Notes: generated from the sequence alone by a model not told the origin. Numbered from the stretch's first letter, positions 48,374-62,341 are shown. The stretch is DNA of 64,000 nucleotides from Amphiura filiformis (GCF_039555335.1 NC_092628.1:71949706-72013705), one strand, 5' to 3'. A program made the numbers and translations.

Positions 48374-51300
48374 TTATACAGACACCTCGTAACTCATGAC
48401 AGGAGTTCTCTCATCTCTATAGGTCTCACCTGACCTTGAATGATCATCTCGATAGGTCTCTCCTGCTGACCTTGAATGATTATGCACAGAGTTTTTAGCG
48501 TTAGCTGAAACGTGATTGCTATTTTCCCCTTTATGTTTCCTATGACCGCCATTGGCAGTGCTTCTCTGGTGAGTTTTCTTGTGGCGTCTGCCTCTTCACT
48601 CATTTTGAGGGCGGTGACAAATGATATGGGCCTGCGTATACGGGGTGCCTCGGTGTTGGCATTCCCCGGTGGCAAATGATTACCAGTGCTGATCTGCGGT
48701 GCTGATACCGTATGGTTGCCAGTACTTGCTAACATTGAATTACTATGATTACTAATATTTCCTGTGCTACCCACTTGTATCGGCGTATGATTACCGGTAC
48801 TATTAGTGTTATTTGCGTAATGTCTATGGCTGCTGCCACCATTTGTTTGTTTACTATGCGGATTGGCATCTCCTGCTCGCCTTTGTATATGTGCTGAAGT
48901 GTTTATACCACCATTACCTTGCAGTGGACTGCTTAGACTGCCTTGTGAATTGCTCATTGAATCCCATTCGGCTCTTGGCGGCATCTGTCGCCGTGACGAC
49001 GGACTATTTATCATCTCCATACTGCCCTGAGATGGCGACGCGGATTTACTCTCACCTAAACCTTGGTCATGTCGGCTGTATTTGGTACGCCTTGCCGAGT
49101 GAGGGGAAGGTGTTCTCCTCATTTCTGGCGTCTGTCTGGCATTCTCTTGAAGCTGGAAGAAATTGAGATGTGATCCAGAGTTCGACCTTGGAGGAGGTGG
49201 AGGATCAGCTTCACAATCATCACCTTGGCTCTCTTCTGCTATGCTCCTCACCTCAGCTGCTCGCTGTTGGTGATAGTTGGTATGGTTATAACCCAGAGAT
49301 AGAGGCACCTGTAAATTAACAACAAAAATCAACAAGAAATTAATATCATTGTAATTATGGCCACTTCTTGTCTACTAATAGTTGATTCAAGAACATTATA
49401 TGTACTACATACAACACTTAAATGATCAAAGCAAACAGGTATTATTAATCTACTTTTATTGGGAAAGCACAATCTCACAAAATTAAGAAAGTATCCATAA
49501 ATCACTGATGATGGATAATGATCAGATCTAATTTGGCACTCTCCTCATGGGAGGAGATTTGCTGTAAACAGCATCTTACATAACACAAAATTCAAAACCA
49601 CAAGACTTGTTGTTGCAAGTTAACATTGGTGACTAGGCATACACATGTTTACGGTGTAAATAACATAACATTGGTTATAGAAGTCTACACCATGAGTTCA
49701 TACACCAATTGTACCTTTGATCAAGAATAGTGTTGAAAAGAAGTTACCTTACCCATGCAAGAAACACAATGTGTTTTACATGTTGCAAACAGTAACATGA
49801 GTATGTGTAAGTTAAACAGTTTACAGCACCGGGTGAAGTGTTTTTAGCAAGACTATAGAATAAAGGGTTGCTGTCTACAAGGGTTTGGGGTTTAGGGTAG
49901 GGTTACCATTTTAGGAAAAGAATTAAGTGTTGGGATTAGCTATACATGTAGTGTGTCTCGTCTCAAGGTGAGAGTAACGCTATGTTGGACTTCGCACTGG
50001 CAGTTTCGAATCATGTGCACTAACCTAACCTAATTGCGATTTGTTAGTGTAATTGGGTTAGCATGTGCGATTCAAAACTGCCATTGCCAAGTCCAACATG
50101 GCGTTACTCTTAACTTGAGACGAGACACAATATAGGTTACCATTTTAGGATAAGAATCAGGTTTAGGGTCAGGATCAGTGCTGGGATTAGCAGAATGATA
50201 AGGATCAGATATTTGCTTTTGAGATTGAAGAGTTACGGTTTTTCATGTTTTAAGCTGCCTTCAGGGTGACCTATGTGGGTGCAGTGCAGCTATGTGTTGG
50301 TTATGTAAGTGCATGTTAACAAAGGATCACCCGTAAGGTCCTGCAAATGAAATATTAAGCATCAGTACATAGGCGTAGTATTTTGTAGAAGCGTTCTCAG
50401 AATAGACACTGGAGTTTATTACCTTAAAGAGAAGAATACATATAAGCTTAGAGTGCCAAGCCATAATAATTATGACATGCAATATACAGGAAATAAATTT
50501 GATTAATTTGAATATAATGAGAAAGTTATATTTACATGGATTAACAGTATGATTATGTGGATGTTTATTTACAAACATTAATACACATAAAATAGTTAAG
50601 TTACACTTAATTTGTGTAATTTTTTCACCGGTGGTATGTTGTTATTCTTAAATATTAAGCCATGCTTGGCAAGTCTAACTCTATGAAATAGCTATTTGAT
50701 GCTAATGAAGTTTATTGGCTTTTGTTCAAACAAAGCCTCCCCCTCGATATAAATTGAAAATAAATGCAATTTGAGGAAGAATTTAGCAGACCTGAACTTT
50801 ATTCTTCTTTAACCACTACCCATAAGGGTCTAACCTTCATGTAGGCATGTATAGACAAAATTAGCCTATTGTCAAGACTGGGATTGGACAGAGCTCTCTA
50901 TTCTGCAAGCTGTAAAAGTATGGTCTTGATACTAGGCTAACTCTGAGTATGCTTGCATGAAGATAATACATCATAAGACAAATGGCTACTCCAGAATACA
51001 TCAGCTTCAGATGTGACCATAGTTTGGTTAGTATCCAATTCCAAGATGGGATAAATGTACAAGTTAATACTCCATTATATGTTTCCATGATTTGTTTTGC
51101 AAGTATGATTACTGATTTATAAGCATGGATATATTAAATGTAAGCAACCAGTAGTGGACCATGACATGAGTGAGTGCTCATAGAATGATCATACAATGGT
51201 ATAGCCAGGATTTATATATATGATAGGGAGGCAGTTACTGATAATGAAATTAACCCACAACATCTATAAAGGAGCCACAGAATTATGATGCAAACCGGTA

Positions 51301-54300
51301 AGAATTTTCCACCACAGATTTAGATTGTCAGGGATAGATTTTTTGATCTTGTCACTATCTTATACCTCAAGAAGAGAACTTTGGGAGTATATGCCAATAT
51401 ATAGTTAAATGTTCAGGAAATGTGCTCTATAGTACTGTGACAAGCTTACTACATGTACACAAGTACATACCAACCTATGCATATAGCATACCATATCAAT
51501 GTGAAAGCAGCACATGTCCCATATTATTTCTCAAGACACCTGACAACCATACATAATATGTCACTTCATGGTGTCACATGCAAGTTAAATAGGTATATTT
51601 TCCCATGACTGACAAAGCTGATATGTAATGGGAGGGAGGGAAAGTCTTTTGAAATATCTGTGCCTCCCACTCACACTGGCTACACCATTGGTTGATCAGG
51701 AATCAATGGGGGCCCACCCTGATTGGCAGATATGGAGCCCAATCATCCTCCTCCTCCATTTCCACATGTTTCTTTGGCTCCTCCTCCTCCTCCTCACTGA
51801 TGTCATCAATAGAAGTCTCCAAAACAGGGAAGTAAGTTGTCTTCTCAACAAGATCATTACAGGACCACTATAAAATACGAGTCAGAAATGTTTATTACAA
51901 GTCCAAGGCCAGTGATATTCGGAACATAGTGATTTATAAAATGTCCTTAAAATACATTTCACAAAATTTCATTTCTGGATAACACAAAATATTTTGAAGT
52001 TTGGTGAGGACCCAATCAACAGGAAAATGGTACTTTACATACGAGTACAACAATTACCCACTCCGATCCTGTCTAGTTGATATAATGATGAAATATGGTA
52101 TTTCAAAATATAACCTGTAATGTATGTATACAACATGATCTAAAAAGTAGTATAGATCTATAATCATGGAAAAAAATTGTTGGCACCCGGGGTTGACAAA
52201 AAATAATTTCAACTGCATGTCATACCAGTAATACGAAGGCAAGCGATACAGGTCTGTCATGAATTTGAGTAGACAACTCTCCCCTGTATCACACCCTTGC
52301 CACTTCCCATCTTTCATTGTTGGAGGGTCTTATGGACCTGATGACAATGTGGCTTTGCCCAACATTGAACTGTGGGAGTGGGGGAGGAGACTTATCAAAA
52401 GGCAGTCAAAGTGTGCCAACATGTTTTTCCATGATTGTAATGTTTTATTCTTCATTTGTCAACTGTGTACTGATGCCTTGTGACCTTTATGTAGTGCACA
52501 ATTTATCTCCTCAATGACGCTCAATAAATGTATAAGTTAACACGACGATTGTTACTGATTTTTAAGTACAGACTATTTGCCCATTCTGTCAGCCGGCTAG
52601 CAATTATACAGAGACAGCAATCACTAAATATCAACAATGTTTGTTTTTATATATCACAAATATCAACTATGCAAAGCAGACAGTCCCTTGAGAAGGATTT
52701 GGTTCAGGAAATTACACAAATTGGCAAAATACATTCATTTCCCTTTTGGACTTAACAACAGTATCTTGTGGTAGAACAAACATATCAACCATCATCAAAT
52801 ACTGACTGCTAAACAGACGGTTAACACAACAACTGCTAGATTTTATTTCATTTTTCATTTCCGTCTTCTTTATGAATTCTAAATGTTAGGTTATTGCATT
52901 CAATCAAGTCATATTTGATGGAGGTATTAAATCATAATATTTGAAGCCATTTATCTTACAGAAATATAAAAGGATTTCACCCAGTAAGAATCTTCAGAAC
53001 CACAACCAACTTAAAATGATGTAAATTTGAATTCATGTGACTAGGCTTGCAAGCTGTTCACAACCATAAACAACATACACAATATGAATGATGTACATGA
53101 ACCCAGCTTATTGACACAGATTACAGTATTAGCACAAGGCACAGACATATTTATTTATCACAAGTTATATATTCTATACCTAATCTTGGGCTCATGTAAT
53201 TTTCTATAAAGGTTTAAAGGGGCATCAGATTTTTTCCTATTCTATCTTATATTGAGACCTACCATTAAAACAATAGGTTTCCAAATTTTGAGCAGATTTG
53301 ACATGAGAAGCAAAAATGTGTTCAACAACGCCCCCATACCATAGGAGAGTATATACTTTTAGATGTAGTTATCACAATTCATCACATTTTTGTACACACC
53401 ATCTAAACGAAACATATATTTAGAGTGTTAAATTTTACTGGGGTAATTGGTAAAATACAAATTTTCTTTCAATACCAAAATTTCAGTTTTGATGAAGAAA
53501 AATTGGGGGCTGTTGATCGGGTCACACCAATAACAGTGGGAAGTTATAAGGGCGACTTCAAAAAAATGACTCCTTTCAGTTTCCACCCTATATTTGTAAA
53601 TTGAAATGATTTTTAGAGCAGGTAATTATTCTTAAATATGAGTTATGATGCCCACCTTTCATTACCAGAAGATTTTTTCTATGGCTGCTTCAGAAAAAAA
53701 ATATGAGAATTTTTGATGCCAAAAATGGTCAGGAGAGTAACGTTTTTTGTGGACATTGAAATTCAACATGAAATTTCTGTAAGCTATAGCAAAAGTAAGA
53801 CCTATTCAATTTGATTCCTGATATTTGTTCCAGTAACATGTACCCTTATATTATAATTTTACCAAATATCTGTGTAAGTACCAAAAAATGTGTCATCTAC
53901 CAATGAAGTCAACATTTTCAAAAAAGGGGGTCAAATTCTAATTTAGCAACAAAATCACTCAAGAAAGAATAATAATCAACAACTGAAAATTCCAGTTTCC
54001 ATATTTTGAATAGGTGTTCTGTTACCTTTCATTCAATGCTAAATTGATGTTTGTAAATTACATTTTCTTATCATAAATTTTGACAATGTTATTGCTGATG
54101 AAATTGAGCAATCACCTTGCCTAAGTACCTTAACAGGCCCTATGTTTAGCCACATATTTGTACTTTTTATAACTAATTTATGTATAATTAATATATTTAT
54201 GATTGTCAGCATTACTTTAACATCCCTAACAGTTATTTTTTTAAACAATTTCAAATGTTTGTGATCATCAAGAGTTGCTAGTATCTACCACTCTTGGTGT

Positions 54301-57300
54301 GTCAGGAGGGTAACACAAAGTGAACAAAGTACATTGTGTGTCTTGGTGTTGAACTATCTTAGAAATGAATGAAGCATTAGCTCCATATTTTCAGAATGGT
54401 TAAAACAAGACTATGTTGACATTTTAAAGGCAAGTTTACATGGTGTTACTGATATTTGTTTTGAATTATCATTAAAATATTAAAAACTTGAGATAAATTC
54501 TTGCAGAAGGGACAAAAAATTTCAAAGACACCCATAATAATTGTTGTCGAATGAGCTTTTTTATGTTTCATATTATGTTGGACAATCTAAATGCTTGATT
54601 TCTAAACAAGACAAGTATTTTGATATCCACAGAATAGCAATTTCCTATCAAAGTTGGCACGTCAGGAGTGTAACACCAATGTACAAATATGGTATAAATA
54701 CATTTTGGATCCTGCAGTGCCTTGTCATGCATTATGCTATGAACTTGAAACTTTTGGAATAGTTTCTGACAGGTATTGTTTATAATGTAGGTATGTTAAA
54801 CAGTTTAACTACAGTTAATTTTTTTGAGAATGAAAACTTCTGCCCCTCAAGTGAGTAAAAATCAGTGTTTTTAATATGAAAAATGATACTTTTTCAGTTT
54901 TTGATGGTAAAGATATACTTTAAAGGGCTTGTTTGTCTTTAACCATGTCACAGATTACCTCTAAATGTTACAGTAGTGTTGATAACCATTATTTTAGATA
55001 CCTAAAAAACAAATAAAGTTTTATGTGACTTTTCTTACAAAGTGGGTATATTCTGTAGTACATGTGCCATAAAAATAAATAGATGCTTTCAGACTGTCCC
55101 TCAATTGTTTCACAAACTTTAACATACTAACTTCAAAGTAGCACACAAAAATCACTTGGAGAGCGAATATGAATTTTCGGACAAAATGTCCCACTTTGGA
55201 GTCTTTTTTTTTTAAGTCGCCCATAATCTAATAAAGGTACATATGGACAATACCTACAAATCAGAAGGCCCTTTGAGCTGAGAGGCACCACAACCTACAA
55301 GGATATACTGTAATACCATGTTATTGTCAGTATGTAGTAATTGTAGCATTATGACCTTTGTGGAAGCAAAATGAGTCTGATGACTTTGATATTGATTCTG
55401 TGATATGGCCAGAACGTTTATGCAATTTTTGGCAATTCTTGTATTTATTTATTTTGTTTCTTGGAAGCAACAGAATAATTTCAGTAATCTTGAGTTAAAT
55501 CCCAGAAATTATTAAATCTCAGGAACCCTGAATCTAGATTTTCAATGGTTTCCATTACATTGTTTACTTGTAAAATTGATATTCAGATGAAATGAGAGAA
55601 AAAAAAGATCTTGCCCAACTTGAAAAACTCATTTTGTTTTATGGCATCACATTACATAGACAACTACATTTCATGAAATTAATACACCACAAATTTCAAG
55701 GACTATTTCTCTTAATTGACTTGATTTAAATCAAGCACACACCTAAACCTGTCTATTTCATATCTGTTTTTATAGTTTTCAGCACAGTTCTTCAGCGGTC
55801 TGCCAATTTGGCGCATATGGTGTATACGGAAGTGGGGTTCTGATTGGCTAATTGAATCGCGTCAGCATCACATCGGCACCTCATTCCCTGGTCAAGCTGC
55901 GTAGCATCGCGTGACCTAGTTCTTTTTACGCGGTAATCACAGAGCAGACCGCTGAATTAATTTGCTGAATAGTATAGTGTACAACTTTTCAGACTATAAT
56001 ATGTAATCACCTGTGGGACACCTCTTGTCAGGAAATAGTATTTAAACATTCATGAGCAAAATGTGACATTATCACAAAGGTTTTGTTTGCCCTATATGTA
56101 TGTCATGTATGTCTCTATGCAAATAACACTAGCCCAAAAGACTAAAATGATTCAATTATTCATAACAGAAATGCAAAAATATGTTGTTGTAAACATGGAG
56201 ATGGAGAGAGTGAGAATGTAAACAATGTCAGAAAGTGAATACTGTGAACTGTTATATTTCCGCTGTATTAATTTTTTTGCGATTTGAACTTTTTGGAGCA
56301 GTTTTGAGTTTTCTTAAGATTTCTGATACAAACATGTACAGTTACCTGTTAAAGACCATGGATACAAAATATATTTGCGGGCTTTTAAATTTGCAGTTCT
56401 GAATTTAACTATGAAAACTTTTATGAAATTTCCTTATAAAATTTCCCACTATACAGAATTTTCTTGCAAATTCCTTGAATGGAACATTTTCACATACAAT
56501 GAAATTTGCAGATAACTTCCAAGTTTATTTCTTTAAATTGTGACACGATCTGGCCCATAGGGGCCAAAGGAGGTATTTTTATTATTACATACAATAGGCT
56601 ATCATTTACTGAAAACACCAACGGTCTAGCATAATTGGTTCTAAAGTTTTTGATGTCTATTTTCTTATGTATTTTATTGTTTTTTTACTCCATATTTTTG
56701 CCTTTATCTCAGTTTCAAATTTGCTGCCTTTGGCCCCCATGGATCAGATTGTGTCACAATTGGTCTTCATTGTACCAGCCGACTGCTCTGTTTCCAATAT
56801 ATTCTAATACTTGTCTGAAGTAGTTTCCATGACGATTACCTGCCATCCTGATTTCTGCATGTTTGTGCATGCTTGTTGTTAAATTGCTTACCCTAACATT
56901 GGCTACTCCACCCAGTTCAGTCCCCCATATATGGCTTGTGTTATAACTCACACTACACAATTAAAATCGGCTAAATGGGTCTGTACAATTACCTACATCT
57001 CATCCACAATATAGGCCTATGTGAAATATACTATTTAGGAAACTATTTTTTTTTGTCTAATTTTAAATCCCAATTATGTCAAATTAATGCAGCAATTATT
57101 TAAAATATAAAACAATTTGAGGAGTCTTGCTTTTGACATTTTTTTAAGCTTTTTAAGAAACAAATTCTACTTTCATTCAATATGCTGGGAGAGTTCAACT
57201 TCTGTTTCGCCATACCATAAGTCAATCTCAATTAAACAACATATACAATCGTTGTTAAGAAAAAGGCCATATTCATGTGTGTAATCTGTTACTCAAACTG

Positions 57301-60300
57301 ATTTCCCAACTTGGATAAATCAAAATTGCTTTAAATTGAAGACTTGCAATGACTATGTATGAGAGGTATCCCTTGTTTGACCTATATGTATACTATTTCA
57401 CAAGCATTTATCCTCCTGCAGCCACCCAGACAACCTTATTTAAGGACAGTGTGAAACATTACCCGTCCCTTGTGGATATGGAGTATGGTCAAACAAATTA
57501 AGTAGCAGGTTGGCAAAATTGACTTTGAAATACAGTCCAACTGTCATTCTGGCTAGTATTTGATTAGTTTTAGTATCATATAAATGCTAATATATATTTT
57601 GTTGAGTTTCCTGAATGATAAAGATTGGAAAATAGGTAAGGAATCGACTGAATATAAAAATCTCAAATTGGCTGTACAACAAGTGCTCAGTTTTACCACA
57701 TGATATGCCTAGTATTCCCACTCGAGCATTAAACCGGAAATGACAAACAAAAGTGAGGTGTTGTTCCCAAATTTTATGAAAATTTTGCTGAATATTATTG
57801 ATGAAAACAAGAGATAAAGATGACTTGCAAGGTTCCCCTGGTGTATTTAAATCACACGTATCGCACAATGACAGCTTAAACATAAATGGGTCAAATCAAC
57901 AGGTAAATATGCATTGTCTGTACACGAATATTTTCAGCTGTAGCTCAGTCTTCTATTTGCCTCAAGTCACATGTATACAATGTAAATATAATCATACCAA
58001 AAACTAATTACCCCCTCCTTTATTATGAGATAATAACTCAAAATCTATGCATCAAATCTTAAAACTGAAATAGCAAAAGGAATCCCAGTTTCGTTCTGCA
58101 AATTATGATGCCTCATTTGTCTTAATAGCCCAAAAGTTTTTGCAATGGTGACCATTTGAATGAAAAAGATGCCTATTCAAAAGTTGCACCAAACCCATAG
58201 AACGTCGCTTTTGTTGCTAGAGTGTCTGGTCGTCACTGGTCACGGATCATCCTTGACCAGTCATGTATAGAATGTAATGGTACACTGGGTTGAGTAGCTT
58301 TTTAGTGCAACTTCTGAAAATGCATCTTTTTTTATTCAAAGAGTCACCATGGCTACAAATGTTGAGCTATCAAGACAAATGAGGTATCAAAATTTGCAGA
58401 ATTAACCTGGGTTTGTGTTTGCTATTTCAGGTTTTAAATTTGATGCATAGATTTTGAGTTTTGTCTCGTAATAAAGGGGGAGGGGGGTAATAACTTTTTA
58501 TATTACACAATTTCATGGATACACAGTGGAATTCTAAAATACCCTACACATTGTGTGTTTTACAGGTTGATGAGAGGTTGGGGATAGGATTTGTTACTGG
58601 TTAGGGTTAGGATATGGGTTAGGATAAGGGTTATTCTGATTAGGGTTAGGATATGGGTTAGAATTAGGTATCAAACCTGGTTCTAAGAGTATTCTGACAG
58701 AGTGTGGTGGATTTCTTCCCATAACATACCCTACATAATTATGCAATGCATGTTTCAAGTGAAATGATTGGACTGGAAGAAATGAGGTACGTCTCAGATT
58801 ACCATTGTCTACAACTATGACTTATATCAACAAAGGCATAATTTGCCATACATTGATAATGTGAAAGAAAAATGTAATGGGTCAGTGTCTCGTATATGTA
58901 TATAATAGTTGATGTTTTTGGAAAGTGATACTGATGTGTTGTCCAGCACTGGTTACACCAACATGATCCCAAGTCAATAATGATCCCAACTATGATATAA
59001 TCATGATAATGATTGTGAGTATCAAAAGAACATTTTGTGATTCTAGCATCCTCCTTCTATGGTATATTTATTTCAGTAGATATCCACAAACAAAAAAAAG
59101 CTTGTGATTTTGCATTTGCAAGTCATGCATGATGTGCATCACATAGGCTCCATAAGCCACTGTGTTGTATATTTCATTCTATTAACAGAATCTGCAAGTA
59201 TGTTTTTGAACACAAATATTATTTGGCCAGAGCAGTTTCCAATTGTATAAAAATCTCAACCTTTTAGAAAAGTGAAGGATTAGGCTGTTGATCATGAAAT
59301 GCCCCTTTAAGCATGAGAGATATACAAAACTGATGTCATTAAGTAGGTATGTCACTGCTCAACCTAGAATCACATAACATTGACTACATCCAACAAGTTT
59401 CTTGTCAAGAGGTTCTGATCAGTAAGCACTGAGATCAATAATCCGACCTTGAGGCACGCAATTTATTTTGAAGCTACCTATGTATATGACTGTCATGCAT
59501 TAACCATCAAACGCAACTGAGGGGATTTACTCGTGGTCATGGTAGCATTTTGACCATATAAATTCAAAATTTTCTGTTTCTTTCATACTGATAAAGATCC
59601 ACTTGCATTATTCATGATCAAGTTACTATTGCTATGTGACTCTTTTGTATACTCCCTGTCAAAAAAAAAATGTGACAGATGAAAGCATGCCATACTTTAA
59701 TTAGATATAATGAGCCCATTTGAAACAAGACATTCCACTTCAACAGGGCCCCTATTGTCTTATGTTACTGTCTCAAAATAAATCAAAATGCGAAGTGTCA
59801 GTACAGGTCAGTAGAGCATAAATGCTGTACGTCTTGTTACAAAGTCTATGTAACTTATATGAATAGACATGTATAGAGTGGTGACAACATTCAGTTTTTT
59901 TTGACAGGAAGTAGAGTTTCATCTTTCATTTCTACATGGTCTTGTCTTTCTCAGTATGATTTCTTTTTGCATAATATAAACAGCTAAACAGAACAAAGAT
60001 ACAAATCCACCTGTACACTCACCTTGGAGTTGCTATTGGGATGTGATACAACCTTAGTTGTTCCATCCGTCATGTCTACATGTACTTGACTTTGTGATAC
60101 CATGTTGTTTTCTGTATGATTGGTTGGCATGTACAGAGCTGCTAATGTGATGGTTCTGTTTCTATAGCCGATATATCTGTCAAAAACGATAAAATAATTG
60201 GTTAACATTACATTAATAAGGCATTAACATAGACTGTCTTACATCATGATTTGCTCTAATATGAACAATACTGCAGCAATTCCAAATTTATTAACATGTA

Positions 60301-60411
60301 AAATTGACAATATTCCAGTTAGTGCTGCAAAAAATGCTTCCAAAAACAAAATGTAGATACTATAATTTAGTTCAAATTCAAATTGGTGGTCTTCATCTAA
60401 TTTGATCCTAG
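48374..60411 (-). CDS. Multi-pass membrane protein with long Ser/Asn/His-rich tail, 3' exons only
   Basis: Minus-strand exons: 60411-60243, 60176-60023, probably 51867-51703 (to its donor near 51723), and 49308-48374. Phases agree: the first ends with AT of a codon completed by the A of the second, across a 66-bp intron; the second ends in phase 0 after SNSK, matching the next exons. The first exon encodes two hydrophobic stretches (IYILFLEAFFAALTGILSI and FGIAAVLFILEQIM), i.e. membrane helices, followed by IGYRNRTI and a hydrophilic tail. The tail has a PPPPP run, RRTPSPHS-type basic Ser/Pro sites and imperfect STGNH repeats. Near the C-terminus the best frame appears to shift (see finding at 48374-48620). 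Upstream exons need to end in phase 1 and were not found. I do not recognise the family; a receptor-, channel- or tetraspan-type protein is possible. Confidence 0.6.
49953..50128. mobile_element. Foldback element in the membrane protein intron
   Basis: GTGTCTCGTCTCAAGGTGAG on the left is matched by CTTGAGACGAGACAC on the right, and inner arms (GTTGGACTTCGCACTGGCAG and complement) pair too. Non-coding. Confidence 0.82.
50200..51700. other. Intron sequence, no feature recognised
   Basis: AT-rich, no exon, TIR pair or tandem repeat seen; short ORFs only. Confidence 0.35.
51703..51867 (-). CDS. Candidate acidic internal exon of the minus-strand membrane protein gene
   Basis: After a TTTTATAG acceptor the minus strand reads WSCNDLVEKTTYFPVLETS, then an acidic run (six Glu), KKHVEMEEEDDWAPYLPIR, and then either a GTGGGC donor in phase 0 at about 51723 or a TGA at 51703. 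Phase 0 on both sides fits the neighbours at 60023 and 49308. The composition looks like real coding sequence, not chance. The weak points are a short polypyrimidine tract and a non-ideal donor; it could be an alternative terminal exon. Confidence 0.45.
   Translation of the reverse strand, partial: WSCNDLVEKTTYFPVLETSIDDISEEEEEEPKKHVEMEEEDDWAPYLPIRVGPH
52000..55790. other. Intron sequence with a thrice-repeated GTCAGGAG-GTAAC motif
   Basis: No exon recognised. From about 53216 to 54930 the sequence looks like an old repeat: GTCAGGAGNGTAAC occurs near 53728, 54302 and 54661, and the block starts and ends with AAAGGGGC/AAAGGGC. No termini could be defined. Confidence 0.35.
55791..55956. mobile_element. 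MITE with TTCAGCGGTCTGC termini
   Basis: TTCAGCGGTCTGC and GCAGACCGCTGAA are perfect 13-bp inverted repeats 140 bp apart; the interior is GC-richer than its surroundings and non-coding. Confidence 0.72.
56539..56758. mobile_element. MITE, TGTGACACGATCTG family, copy 2
   Basis: TGTGACACGATCTGGCCCAT and ATGGATCAGATTGTGTCACA are inverted ends, matching the element at 45551 inside as well (GGTCTAGCATA, TCTTATGTATTTTATT). Confidence 0.85.
58008..58490. mobile_element. ~480-bp foldback element with TTACCCCCTCC termini
   Basis: TTACCCCCTCCTTTATTATG on the left and TAATAAAGGGGGAGGGGGGTAA (ends) on the right pair, and the arms of about 220 bp are inverted copies meeting near 58250. Non-coding, in the membrane protein intron. 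Confidence 0.86.
58598..58672 (+). repeat. Degenerate TTAGGG-like repeat
   Basis: GGTTAGGGTTAGGATATGGG recurs with variation over about 70 bases. It is telomere-like but degenerate, and internal in an intron. Confidence 0.6.
59040..59310 (-). repeat. Dispersed repeat, GGGGCATTTC family, copy C
   Basis: Inverted relative to 27206-27530 and 43816-44150; ends with ATCATGAAATGCCCCTTTAA. Confidence 0.82.
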
Positions 60412-62341
60412 CTGAATGTTTGCAGCAACATGTTGCTTCAATCAAAAGGTCATAGCACTTTAAAAGAAAGTTGGCAAACAAGTGTATATCTCTGCTTTTG
60501 TAGCAAATATAAATTTAATATTTTTATATGCTGTTGGACCAGTGTCATATCTTGACAGAATATTCAACCTATTAGTGCCTACAAGTGCCTCTGTTAAAAT
60601 ACTACTTCTTTAGCAGCATGGATACTACTTCTTTAATTTAGTATTCTACCTGATTTGCCCTCCCTACTTAGGACCCCTAAGAACAATTATGATGTGCATC
60701 AGTTTAAGGAAAATAAATATAAATGTACAAAAGCACCCCATTTTACTACATCTAGCATGAAAAAAGAGAATAACAAAGGATAGCTGAATCACAGCACAAT
60801 CATCGCTCCATAGAGTTGCAATGGCAATGACATTAAGGGGTATTATTTATATCTTCTAGATACATGGTTTTTGTAAAAAATGTCCAGTTCAACTATCCTT
60901 TCAATAGCCATTATAAAGCAACCCCTTCTAATACGGTCAAATACAATACTTGACAGTCAGTCTACATACTATAGCGTCTGTATTCCATGTCTCAAGTAGG
61001 GAACTAACTGCATGTTTATCTACAATTTCTATTCACATACATATGATAAAAGCAGGAAACCTCAAATGTACAATATCCTCTTCATAATTGGTTACCATAC
61101 ATATGCAACACCTCTCCCTAGACCATAACATCCTCCTCGTATACAACGTAATGGATATTTCTGTGCTGTATGAATTTTCACACCATTATGTGCAATTCTG
61201 AGCCAGTAAGGAACTATGTGTGGGTACACAATGTTGCATATATTGAACATTTTAAAATCCAAAATAAGTGTACTTTAAAACTAATATTTCTTAGCTCAAA
61301 ATTAAATAATAATAATACAACAAAAAATTTAAACAAATTATATCGCAAGATCAGAATATCCCTTTCACCCAAAGGCTATGCGGGCTGTAAGTCAAGTGTC
61401 ATCTTTATTATGATACACCCAGTTGCTGGGAAATGCTGACTTGTATGCAACCAAATTATAAAAGATACTGTGAAATAAGTACGATTCATCTATCTCATAA
61501 CATTTACTTAATTTCACAACGAACAATATTTCACGCATTGGATTAACAGTCATGCTACTAGCTGCATAATAAGCCAATAAATTGCACATGAAAAAAATGT
61601 CTTTGAATCACGGCTGAAGTATGTGCCAAAACTATACTGATAGTTAGTACATACATGCGTAGGCAATTGCTCATACATTGCACATTGCATATTGATTTGT
61701 GAATACAAACATTATATGCACATTGCATGTACTGTGAGAGTTAAATTTGTGTTTAACTCTATCATTATCAATTCATAATGTCAAAAGGTCTGCTTCTTTA
61801 GAAATGATCTAAGTATAGAAGGCGTAACCCCAGAGTTAGAAGATGATGTGATTTCCTTTAGTGCTAATAATAACCACTGATTTTTGGCACATTAAAGTTC
61901 TAGTTCTGCCAAAAATTGTAACAATCTTTTTAGAATGAGCAGCTAGAGTACAAGTTGTGTCACTTTTATGTCATAATAGTTATTACGTGGATTCTAATGA
62001 AACATATAATATTTATAAAAAAAGCTTTACAAAATTACATAATTGCACAGGTGTTTTCAATTGTAAATTTCATATTCCATAAATTATTTCTATCTTCTGT
62101 TCTACCATACACTGCACTATAAAAGTGATTCCTTTGAGTAAAATCTATTTAATCTTTTTTAAAAGAAATCATTTTAAATGTGGATGTCAGATAATGAAAG
62201 CAGCGAATTCTGTGACATTATCCTAGTGTCAGAAAATGAAATGGAAAAAATATCCTTGATAAGGATAAAAGTGACAGTTTGAAAGGTACAGAAGCAAATA
62301 AAATACACTTAGGACAATAAAACCCGAGGGTTACATTAACT
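60412..62341. other. Probable upstream intron of the membrane protein gene
   Basis: No exon ending in phase 1, as the downstream exon requires, was found. AT-rich with chance ORFs below 90 codons. Confidence 0.3.

Noticed and set aside
48813-49166. 117-codon plus-strand ORF
   Set aside because: Antisense shadow of the Ser/Asn-rich tail exon of the minus-strand membrane protein gene.
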